Assembly (NCBI GenBank): GCA_030141605.1
Contig: JAQGDQ010002378.1
Span: 350,368-391,103, forward strand
DNA from: Tubiluchus corallicola
Lineage: Eukaryota; Priapulida; Priapulimorpha; Priapulimorphida; Tubiluchidae
Length of the DNA: 40,736 bases
Direction of reading: 5' to 3'
Below the pieces are notes generated by a model that was not told where the DNA came from, searched no databases, and saw nothing but the letters and a program-made list of their open reading frames with translations. Both the position numbers and the translations under genes were made by a program. Positions 21,601 to 34,286 of this stretch are shown here, one piece after another. How positions within the stretch are numbered: the first letter of the stretch is position 1; each line of letters opens with the position of its first letter.

Positions 21601-24600
21601 CTCTTGCACTGAAATGAATTTTTTGGTTGAGCGAGGATGATTAATCATGACCCACACATGGCTATATTAAAATTGCATATTATGAATAATCATATACTAT
21701 TTTGATGCATTTAATGAGTAACAACTTGAACATAAAACAAAACTTACATGTATGTTAGTTGTTAAAATCATAATAATAAGCTTAGAGAAGGTTAAACTGT
21801 TAAAAGGTTATGTAAACAAGTTTTATTTTACTGTTATTAAAGCCGGGTATATGATTCTTAGCCATCCAGTATAGCTAACTATATATATATTCATATATCA
21901 CACATGAATACACATATAAAGGTTATGTAAATAAGTTTTATTTTGCTGTTATTAAAGCCAAGGTTGTGATTCTTAAGCATCCAGTATAGCTCGCTATATA
22001 TATATTTATATATCACATATGAATACATATAAAAAGCTTAAAGACTTGAGTTCATGGTCATTAAAAATTTGTATGGTGTTTGTCGATCGAGTTCATGAAA
22101 ATGATAAGTTACTTTAACTTTCGAATCGATGAATAACTTAAATAGCAAGCGCGTGTAATGATGACCACGGGTTCAAAAGTTGGCAAAAAAAGAACAATTC
22201 TTTGAATGTCTGCTCCTAAAACACGTGAAATGCAGTATTATTTATTTAACTAGCAAAATCCACTTATAATCAACAATGCGCGCACATTCTACCTAGTGTT
22301 CGTTTATTTACCAAGCCAGCTTTTACTGAATTAAAGTTATAAGGTTATAGGCAGAGTACAATGGATAACGTCACAACAATGGCTTTGCCTCAGCAATTTT
22401 CAAAGCGAAAATCTCCGGAAACGGAATCTCCAACCAACTCGTCACAGCTCCTCACAGTGGAGGTTTCCTAAAATGCTGCTCACATAATCATATAGCCCTG
22501 TTCTTCCTCTTTCTAAAAAGCTATATACCTCCTTCGGAGAGTCACACTAAGCGCCACTAGAACAGCTTTTTCTAGAACAGACAAATTTCAAAAAAATCGG
22601 CAAATGAGTTACGGGAAAACGCCCATTACAGGATGCCGTGGTCGTCACGCAGATTCTAAACATACCACCAAAATTAATATAAACGATAAATATACCATAC
22701 CCACTTCATAGCAAAAATGGATGCACATTGTAGCTGTCATTGATGCCAGTTTTATTACAGTAGAATTCGGAAATTTCTGGACAAGTTTGAAGCAGCCGGA
22801 TTGAAATCGCCCTCCTGGTACATACACTTGCACAAAAAATAAATATTTATTATGCGTCACCAAAACTATTATTTAAAGTGTCAATATTTATAACTTCCTT
22901 CTTTTTCTTGGACGTAGCGCGTTCAACTTCACTATCAAAATATGTTCGTCTTAACTCCTTCTGGACAGCACCACTTGAAATATGTCTTATAAGACCTAGA
23001 ACTTTCCTGCTGCTGTATGAGCAGAAACAATAGTAAATGATTACAAATTTGGTACTGTTCTATTGTGCAGAACTTTGGCTATCCAATCTTGCTATTTGTT
23101 TAAACATTTATAAGCGATTTAATTGGACAAAATTAAGAAAAATACGTCCTTTTCAGGCCCTACAACGTAGCCAATCGAGTAGCTTAGTCTGGTGTACACT
23201 TGCATGATCGTGTGACCTACATTGTCTGCTATGTCAGTTCAGTAACTTCAGTTGTTTTACATAACCAGGCGAAAGTTTAAACCCTTTCACATTTCCAGCA
23301 ACTGATGATGATCGCGAAAAGGTCAAAGGTTAAGTGTACCACATAAATGCGTCTTAACTGCAATTGTCACGTGATATGTGGGCAATGCAAAACATCAGTT
23401 AGTAAAGTCCGTTGTTTTATGTGGACTTTAATTAATTGTGCATTAGTGTGTGCGTAGGATGATTTACTAGGAAGATCTTGCTTAGGAACAAGGAAAAGCA
23501 AACTAGGTAAGGGTCTAGCTAGCTGTTAAAACTTTTACTATTACAACAAGATAGGCTGCAAGGCATTGTCAAGTGTACACAAATGCGTTGTCTGGTACCT
23601 TTGACCTTTTCGCGATCATCGTCAATCGCTGGAACTGTGAAGAGGCTTATTAAAATCGAACTCGCCAAGCTGTAAATTTCAACGTCTAAAATGAACCTAC
23701 AAGATACTAACCATTTGTACGGTAAACCTCTAATGCCCAGTTACCACCACACGTAGAACAAGACTTGTCATATAAATTACATGTTTCATGCTGGCTGCCA
23801 CACTTGAGGTTGCAGGGGTTCCTTGCGGGCAGGTATCGTCCATAAATATTCCCACAATAGCAATCTGTTCCATTTTCCAAACCAGCATAAGCATAATTAA
23901 GCTCTGAACAATGTTCAATACACTTGTCTGGGGTGACGTTAGTCATTCTAGCCTTATATGGCATGTCTCTCTCTCCACTGTGTGGCTGCTGTGCAAGAGG
24001 GTCTTTATCTTCCCAGCAGCCTAAAGCATCTGATGTAACTGCAAAATCTGGAAAATATATGAGAAATAATAAGATGATTATAGTAGACGTGTAACCTAGC
24101 CACTGGGGGGGGGGGGCAAGCTAGCCCAACTCAGTGCCGGTCCCAAGCCCGGATAAATAGGGAGGGTTAGGGTCAGGAAGGGCATCCGCCTGTAAAAACT
24201 GCGCCAAAACCTTTTTATGAATGAGGGAAGAACATAAATGAAGAGATGGTCAACAAAAGGAATGCATGGAGAAGACTTATTCACAACGGCGACCCCGCAT
24301 AGGGAAAAGCTGGGAAGAAGAAGACGATAGTAGACGGTACATTATCCAATAAACTAATTATCAAATCATTGTGGGCTAGAAAATTACCATGAGGGATGAA
24401 AGTTCTCTATCAGACTGTGAATTTCAATCGAACCGCATCGAATTTTTGACTTGTAAGCTCAAAACTTGTAAACTAAATTTTGAATTCAATCTTGAAATTC
24501 TTTAAGATCTTGTATTCAGTCTTAAAGCAAAACTGGAGCGAATCTCAAACTGCAGGTCAAAACAATATACTCTTTAAAATATTGAAAGAAAACATGCAAT

Positions 24601-26065
24601 TTTCACAACTAGCTCTTCGCTGTTACATGCATTTCGCATTTCGCTGATTAGACAGGCACTAGCGCCTACATTTCGGAAATGCACTGCATATAAAATCGGT
24701 GCTGTACCTGTCAGTGCAGATGTGCTAGTTTGTGACGATTTGCACATGTTCAACGGCTCATGCGGCACATGTTCAACAGCACAGATTTGGTAAATTTGAA
24801 ATTCGAGTTTTTTTTAAAACTTGTCTAGTTTTAAAACAATCTTCCTTTAAACATTTACGAATCCTTAACAAAAAGCAGTGTTACAAAGATAATGCATATT
24901 ACTTGATTTTGTTCTGCAGCAAAAACACTATTAATTTGTTTAAAAATTGTGCACAGAAACAGCGCTGATTGCATAATTTTTCAAATGTTTTTTTTCATAC
25001 ATTGTTATTACTAATGTTGTCATTGTTGCTAAACCACTGCTGTTGTAAGCACATCTGTCTAAAGGAAAATGGCTACCAACGTCACCACAGAAACACTATC
25101 ACCACCAATGCTAAACTAACTATAACAATAAGCCTTTTCACAGTTCCAGCGACTGACGATGATCGCGAAAAAGTCAAAGTGTACCAGACAACGCATTTGT
25201 TTACATGTAACAATGCTTCGCAGCCCATGCTGATGTAATAGTAACAGTTTTAACAGCTAGCTAGAACCTTACTTAGTTCATTTTTCTTGTTCCCAAGCAA
25301 GATTCTGCTAGTAAATCATTGAATGCACAGACTAATGCATGATTAAGTAAAGTCGATATTAAACAACAGAATTTACTGAATCGATGTGACAGACGGCTTT
25401 GCTTTAACCAAATGTTACACGATGGTAGTACTTAAGACGCGTCACTACGGTACACTCAAACTTAGACCTACAGCAACTGCGCGTGTGCACAACGAAACTG
25501 TGAAAAGGTTTATTACATTACATAATAAGCAATACTCACTTTCAGTAGCATAAACAGACACCGCATTTTTCCCCGGACAAGTCCCAGTTGCTGTCTTTGT
25601 ACAACTTGCACAACTCAACGAAAACTTGTCGAACGGAAACCCGTTTCCGCAAAGACACTCGTACGCGTCGGTCAGCGGCGAAGAATAGATGCTGCCGAAG
25701 AAATAACCTTTATCTCTGCATATTGCTAGACAATCATTATCTAAGGTAGTCGACTGTTGTTCTAATGAAGCCGTAACTGGGAAATATATCTCCGGTTTAA
25801 AGTATACGAAACATCCTTGATATTCGTGAGGCGCTAAAATCAGAATCAATTTTTATACATCAAAATGAAATTTATTACCACCTGGTTTTGAACATGATTG
25901 TGAGTTATGAAGCAGGGGCGTATCAAACTTCACGATGCCCTAAGCTGATAGATAAGTACCGCCCAACTGTCATAGCGAATTTATGATTATATGCCAAACA
26001 GATGAAGTAATTACTTGTGGTGTATTAGTAATACTATTAACCTAGTTTCTACATGATCAGTGTTA

Positions 26066-26164
<99 letters not shown>

Positions 26165-29100
26165 ATTAAGTAAAATTTCTGCAAAAGACATGCTAAGACA
26201 CCTTCTTGATGTTAGCATAATAAATGTTAGGTTACAAAAATGATGCAAGACAAATACTACGCCATAAGTAATGAAGCAAATCTCTAACCTCCCGTATCAT
26301 ATACTGCATAAGCATATGCATCTCCACCACAGAAACCATCATTTCCGCCCGGACATTTGGAACACGGCTCAGATTGAGCGCCTATGATAGACGATGGAAG
26401 GAAGCCACAATCCGCAGCCGTAACGGCTCTTGCCGTCCCCACGGTATCGTCGCAGTGACAGATGTAACTTTCGGTGTAGTTGAAAGTACTTTTTTCCATC
26501 AGTGCAAAACTGCCGAGAGATTGCGACGTTTTGCTAAATGCCCGGCACTGAGCGATGCACTCGTAAGCGGTTAAATTCACATTGGTAAACGACTTTGCAA
26601 ACGTGACGTCGACGGGAAGCATCCAGCATCCCCTGTAGTCATGGCGAGCTCTTTTCCACACTAAACATAACAAATTATTGTAAAGCGTAACGAAAACGGG
26701 GAAAAAGCAAAGTCAGCAGCAGCAGTTTTTACTGAATTAAAGTTATAAGGTTATAGGCAGAGTATAATGGATGACGTCACAACAATGGCTTTGTGTCAGC
26801 TGTTTTCCAAGCGAAAATTGCCAAAAATGGAACCTCTAATTAACTCATCACAGCTTCAAAGGGTGGAGACGTCCTAAAATACAGACCTCATCATCGAGTA
26901 GCCCCGTTCCTCCTCTTTCTAAACAGCTATATATCTTCTTCCGAGAGTCCCACCAGGCGCCGCTAGAACGTTTTTTCTACAGGCTGTTTGACCAAAATTT
27001 CGAAAAAATCGGCAATTGGGTCCAGGAAAGCGTCCGTTACGGGAAGCCGTGGCCCTCCTGCAAATTCTAAATATTCCTACTACACCCACTAGCACCATCT
27101 TCGACCTGTTCCCGTTCTTCAGAAATAAGAGGTATAATTTTTGCAAAAAAACGGCCGAAAATGGCCATTTTTGGAGGTTTTTCGCCCCCAGTTCCTCCCA
27201 GTGGGCCTGATTAGAAAAATAAACCCCCAATGGCACGACACTAGATCGAGGGCTTTCGTTTGACATATAGATTGCTGCAAATGGTGCCGCTGTCGGAGCT
27301 GTAGCCTCGAATGCTATATATATATATATATATAGATATGTAACATACCAACAAAATTAATATATACGATAATCAACAGTCATCAAACTCTTGAAGAATT
27401 TTGCACCCTCTCACCCGGGGACAATTGCACCCTCTCACCCAGGGACGATTGCACCCTGTCGTCCACACTTTACTATGCTATGCCTCTGACACGAAGCATT
27501 TTGCGTCAAAATTAAAAATCAATATTGCTCACCAGAATAAACTCTCTGAACGCTACTATAGCCTGTTACGTTTGACCCGCACAGGTCCAAATAATTACTA
27601 CGGCCGGTAAAAGCTCCGGCACAAGTAGCGCAGTACATTTGCTCATGCACTGTCTGAGGTGATACGCATCCTGTACATGTGCATTCATCGTGGTTGCTTA
27701 ATACAGCAATATCTTCACCTGAAAGGTAAAAAAATTAAGAGCACGAACTAAAGGCAAAAAATAGACCATTAAGCTCAACTCAGCAGCATTAGATATTTTC
27801 AGATTAGCTTTTTGCTTCCTGCTTAAAGGGAAAGAAAAGGCTGTTTTAAATTACAGCAGTTCCTCGTTTAATGACTCCCCATTTAGCGACGTTTCATATT
27901 ACCGACACTGCACATGTGACACCTCTTTTTCACTTAACGACGCAATGGTTCATTTTAATGATGTTTTTTTTACTTTGCTGAAAACCAATTTTCATTTTAT
28001 CAACAACTTAAACAACATATTTGCTTATTTTGAAGCATTAGACTGACATATATTGCATTATCCTGGTTTAAAAGTGCATTAATAACACAAACTGAGCAAT
28101 TATTATACATGTTTTTGCTTCCCGACTGACTACTATACTAGCTGCTGTTTCTATCAAGTGAGACCTGTGAACAAACTTTGTGCGCTGGAATTCTACTTGC
28201 AACCTGTTACTATAGCAACCAGCAACTAGTAAATGAAAGTGTTGTGGTATGATAAAATTTCCAAGGCTACTGCAAATAAGAACAATTACGGATGTGTAGC
28301 AATGCGTTCACAACGCGTACCGACAGTGTGAACAATTAGTATCATTTTCTAAACGACCGTAAAGGTCGAAGCTCTAAAATCTGCCAAAAAAGTCACACTT
28401 TTTGAACTGCTTTGGTTGCTTCTAAAGCTACGAGTTACAGTATTATTTAGTTAATAAACACGTCATACCCAATTCATAGCAAAAATGGATGCACATTGTA
28501 GCTGTCATAGACGTTCGTCTTATTACAATAGAATTCGGGAATTCCTGAGCCACCTTGAGGCAACCGGTTAGAAGTTCCCCTCCCGGAACCAGCACTTAAA
28601 CAAACAAAAGTTCAAAAATTAAGTTTGAGATTAAATGACGGATACAAAATTTAAACTGTCACTTATTATTTTGTCATTCACAGAAGACACAGTCCAATAC
28701 AAAGCAAGTGATAGTAATGGCTACACTGCCATTTTGATATACTTATGCCATCACTTATGTTGAGTGTCTAGAAAATAACTCACTACCGTGTACTCATGCT
28801 CTACTTGTGCCATATGATATCCACTCAACTGAATGCAACTCAACTCATTTCCTACTCATGCTCTACTTGTGCCATACGATATCCACACAACTGAATGCAA
28901 CGCAACTCATTTCATTCTCATGCTCTACTTGTGCCATACGATATCCACCCAACTGAATGCAACTCAACTCATTTCCTACTCATGCTTTACTTGTGCCATA
29001 CGATATCCACATAACTGAATGCAACTCAACTCATTTCCTACTCATGTTCTACTTGTGCCATACGATATCCACACAACTGAATGCAACACAACTCATGTTC

Positions 29101-32100
29101 TATTCATGCTCTACTTGTGCCATACGATATCCACACAACTGAATGCAATGCAACTCATTTCCTACTCATGCTCTACTTGTGGCATACGATATCCACCCAA
29201 CTGAACGCAACACAACTCATGTTCTACTCATGCTCTACTTGTGCCATACGATATCCACTCAACTGAATGCAACTCAACTCATTTCCTACTCATGCTCTAC
29301 TTGTGCCATACGATATCCACTCAACTGAATGCAACTCAACTCATTTCCTACTCATGCTCTACTTGTGCCATACGATATCCACTCAACTGAATGCAACTCA
29401 ACTCATTTCCTACTCATGCTCTACTTGTGCCATGCGATATCCACACAACTGAATGCATCGCAACTCATTTCCTACTCATGCTCTACTTGTGCCATACGAT
29501 ATCCACACAACTGAATGCATCACAACTCATTTCCTACTCATGCTCTACTTGTGCCATACGATATCCACTCAACTGAATGCAACTCAACTCATGTCCTACT
29601 CATGCTCTACTTGTGCCATACGATATCCACACAACTGAATGGAACACAACTCATTTTCTACTCATGCTCTACTTGTGCCATACGATATCCACACAACTGA
29701 ATGCAACGCAACTCCTTTCCTACTCATGTTCTACTTGTGCCATACGATACCCACACAACTGAACGCAACGCAACTCATTTAAAAAATGTGAAGAAGCAAA
29801 GCTTAATATGTGAATGTGTGTATATGAATGTATGCGAATGTATATCATAAAAATATACCAGTAACCCATTTTTTTAGACATTTTGTTTGTCAAACTCATT
29901 ACCGGCAGTGAAGTAAACTAATTCTTACCATTTGTAGGATAAACTTGCAGAGCCAAGTCTCCACCACAAGAATCGCAAGATGCATCATACAAGTTGCATT
30001 GTTCATCCCCACTTCCACCACATTTATAGTTGCAGGGGTTTCTGGCCGGTCCGTATTGTCCGTATGTGTTTCCACACCAGCACTCTGTCCCAGCTTGTAG
30101 GCCAGCATAAGCATAATTAAGTTCCAGGCAATGTGCCCTGCATTTATCTGGTGTCAAATCTGTGATTGTGTCATTCAAGTACGACATGTCTCTTTCTCCA
30201 GCATCTTCAGGATTTGATGCATTAGGAAATTTGTCAGCCCAACAGCCCAAGATGTCGGAGTCCATCGCAAAATCTAGAATGAGAAGATTGGAAAACAGCA
30301 AAATGATTGTTAACAAGGTTTTTTGTAGTTTCACTGTGTGCATGCGCAGTTGCTGTAGGTCAAAGGTCATGTGTACCACAGCAGTGTCTTAACAACAACC
30401 GCACTTGAAGTGTGTGTAAAACAAAGCCGTCTGCCGGCATCAGTTCAGTAGCTTCAGTTATTTTGCTTGGTCTTCACTTAATTATGCATTAGTCTGTGTG
30501 TAGAGTGATTTACTAGCAGGATCTTGCTTGACAACAATATAAAGCAAAACCGTCTGCCACATCAGTTCAGTAACTTCAGTTGTTTTACATGGACTTTACT
30601 TAACTATGCATTAGTCTGTGCGTAGATTGATTTACAAGCAGGATGTTGCTAACGAAAAATGAACTAGGTAAGGTTCTTGCTAGCTGTTAAAACTTTTAGT
30701 ATCTCAACAGCATGGGCTGCGACGCGTTATATACAAACGCGCTGTCTGGTACAGTTAATCTTTCATCTTTTCACGATCATCGTCAATCACTGGAACTGTG
30801 AAAAGGCTTATTCTGTTAAACAATAAGCGTAATATCTCATCACAGAGTTCATGGTGCAACATTGGTACTGATGCAAGTGGATAAATAATAGATAACAATT
30901 GTAATGTGGCATGGGTAAAGCAAAGCCGTCGGCCAGTAACTTCAGTTGTTTTACATGGACTTTACTTAACTATGCATTAGTCTGTGCACAGAGTGATTTA
31001 CTAGCAGGATCTTGCTTGGGAACAAGAAAAAATGAACTAGGTAAAGTTCTAGCTAGCTGTTGAAACTGTTACTGTTACAATAGCAGGGGCTGTGAGGCAT
31101 TGTCAAGGTGTTGTCAAGCGAACACAAATGTGTCTTTTCATCTTTTTGCGATGATTATCAATCGCAGAAACAATAAACGGGCGTTATTAATACACATACG
31201 GAAAAGACCATGAAAAGACGTGCATGTGCACAAAACAAGGAATAGATTTTTTATAAGGTAATGCTGCATTGCTATGGATCATCACAGGTAGTCGCCGACT
31301 TACGACTACAATCGGTTCCGGCATTTTGGGTACGAAACAACTCGAACACATATGGTCAAGTGGTGCACCCTACGTGCAAAACTGTGTGAGTGTGTGTGCG
31401 TGCGTGTGCACTAGAGTTATGTCTTTGTAACTTTTTATAATATAAATGATTTCCTGTATTATCAATCGATGAACTTTTGCTTAAAAATAATGAAAATGAG
31501 TTTAATTCCATTCGGTATTTGAAAAAAGTCACCCCAACACAAAATTTATAAAATTCCATATGTGACTATATGGGAGCATTGATACTATGAGTATCTGGAG
31601 ACTTCTAGAATTTTCTGTAACTAGAACTTTCTAGAACTTAGTAGAACTAGAAATCTGTAGAACTTTCTAGAACTTAGTAGAACTAGAAATCTGTAGAACT
31701 TTCCAGAACTTTCATTGTTTTGCATAAATTATTTGCACTGTGCACTAAATATGGCGTCGCCTACTGATAATTTTATCGAAACAAATTGTGTCTTAAAACT
31801 ATTTTGCTTTAAAACGGAGGAAGTTATTATTCGTTTTTTACAATGAGCTAAGTTGTTGTTGTATCGTAAAGTCAAAAACTGTTGTAAGTTGTATAGGTCG
31901 TAAGTCAGTTGATTTTTCATACACGCAAAGCAAAAGCAAATTATTACTGATGTATGCACTCATATCTCGGTTTGCCGGACAAAAGTGGGGAGACATCGGC
32001 CTGAATTTGCCAATTGTCTGCATTTACTGATACTAAGCTAATACAGGAGGCACTGTAGTATGGTAATATAGAATCGATCACCTAATTGTCTCAATAATGT

Positions 32101-34098
32101 CTAGCACAGGCCGCTCCTATGCAAAAAGTATATAAAAACTGTCGGTAACTGACTCAAATAACTCCCGCATAATTGACTCTATATTTTTATACACAGAGAT
32201 AAACAAGTAGTTACACAGATTTAATGATGTATGTAAACAAAGTGACGGCTCGCCAACTAGCGGCCAGCTAGCGAAACAGCGGGCTGCGGCCGTAGTAGCG
32301 AGACTTTTTTTAACAGATCAGATTATCTCCGATTCTTCTGATATGCATGAACCAAGCAAAGGTCCGGCAAACCGAGACACGAGTGTATCGCTGCAATGCC
32401 AACGTTTAATATCAAAGCACTGAACAGTGCGCCACATCCGAAACTGACCAGTGAGGTCATACTTACTTTCAGTAGCATACACAGACACTGTCTTTTCTCT
32501 AGGGCAAGTTCCAATTGTCGTGTTTGTGCAGCGCGTACAATTCGAGACAAACCTGTCGAACGGAAAACCATTTCCACAAACACACTCATACGTCTGAGTC
32601 AATGGCGAGACATGGATACTACCAAATAGATAACCTTTATCTCTGCATATTGTTAGACAATCATTATCTAAGGTAGTCGACTGTTGGTCTAATGAAGCCG
32701 TAACTGGGAAGTATATCTCCGGTTTAAAGTATGCAAAACATCCTTGGTATTCGTGAGGCGCTAAAATCAGAAAACACGTATTCAGAAATCAGAAATCAGA
32801 ATACCACATATTTAAATATGTAAGATTGTTAAAACGTATGTTAAATTGTAATAGCAAACAAATACTACACGTGTGCTTGCAAACCAAAACCATCCATAAG
32901 TCAGCATAGTTAAAACAGAGTTCTGATGTATAAAAGAGCCAGCTTCCAGCAATCAACATGTTTACTGAGCGACGATCGTTTCAAACTACTGAAACCATTA
33001 TCAAAGTATAAATCAAGTCACACAATAATGATAAAAAGGACCGTCTAACTCTTAATGCGCAACTACCACTGGTAGGGGTGAGTATTCTCTACCAGAAAGC
33101 GAATTCGAATCGAATCGAATTTGTAACTTTCGAATTCGAATCGAACCGAACTTCAGTGTTTCGAATTCGAACCGAATTCGAATTGAGATAGAATGACTTT
33201 CGAACCACCAGTAAAAATTAGTCTTACAAAGATTATGCATATCACTCGATTTTGTTCTGCAATAAAACGGCTAGTAATTTGTTTAAAGTTGTGCGCAGAA
33301 ATCACAGCTAAATTATGCTAATTGCATGATGTTTCAATCGTTTTAATGATCAGGAACATATGTGATTGAAGTGCTGAATTATTCGAATCTATAGTTTTGG
33401 ATTCGGATCGAGTTCGAACTAAAAAAACTCGTTCGAATCGAATTCAAGCGTTCGAATTCGATTCGAATGTTTGAACTCGAACGTTCGATGCTCACCCCTA
33501 ACCACTGGTGGCACCTTGTCGCATTCTATCTGTTTCTGTGTTTTTGAAATTTGTTTCATCATATTCCTTGGGGTCTGTAGTGGTCCTGGTGGATTTAGTT
33601 TGTTGTCTCTTTCACATTGACATGCTGTTGGTTTCCCTTATTGTAGTTGCCACTTGTTGTAAATTGTGCAAAATGTAGAAGTTGTGTTTTATTCTTATAA
33701 TGCTTATGGCTGTGGTTCTTCATTACGTAGCCCTGGATTAATTGTTTACAATGTTGTGTTCTCTTTTGGTTCTTTTGTGTTAGGCGAACATTTTGTACAT
33801 TTCTCTACAATTTCTTGTACTACAACCTGGTTTACTTTGATAAGTTAAATTCTAGTCAGTTGTTTTGTAGTTTCAGTTTGTGCCTTTGTGTCATTAATGT
33901 AACATTTATTCTTTGGCTTCATTTAGAGTTTGATAATGACTTCAGTAGCCGAAACGATGGTCGGCATTATTATTTTGTTCACAGTAATTATTATCGTTGT
34001 TGTCGTCGTCGTCGTTGGTTGTTGTTGCTGTTGTTGTCGTTGTTGTTGTTGCTGTTGTTGTTGTTGTTGTTGCTTTTGTTGTCGTTGTTGGTTGCTGC

Positions 34099-34171
<73 letters not shown>

Positions 34172-34219
34172 GCTTTTGTTGTCGTTGTTGTTGTTGGTTG
34201 CTGCTGCTGCTGCTGTTGC

Positions 34220-34286
<67 letters not shown>

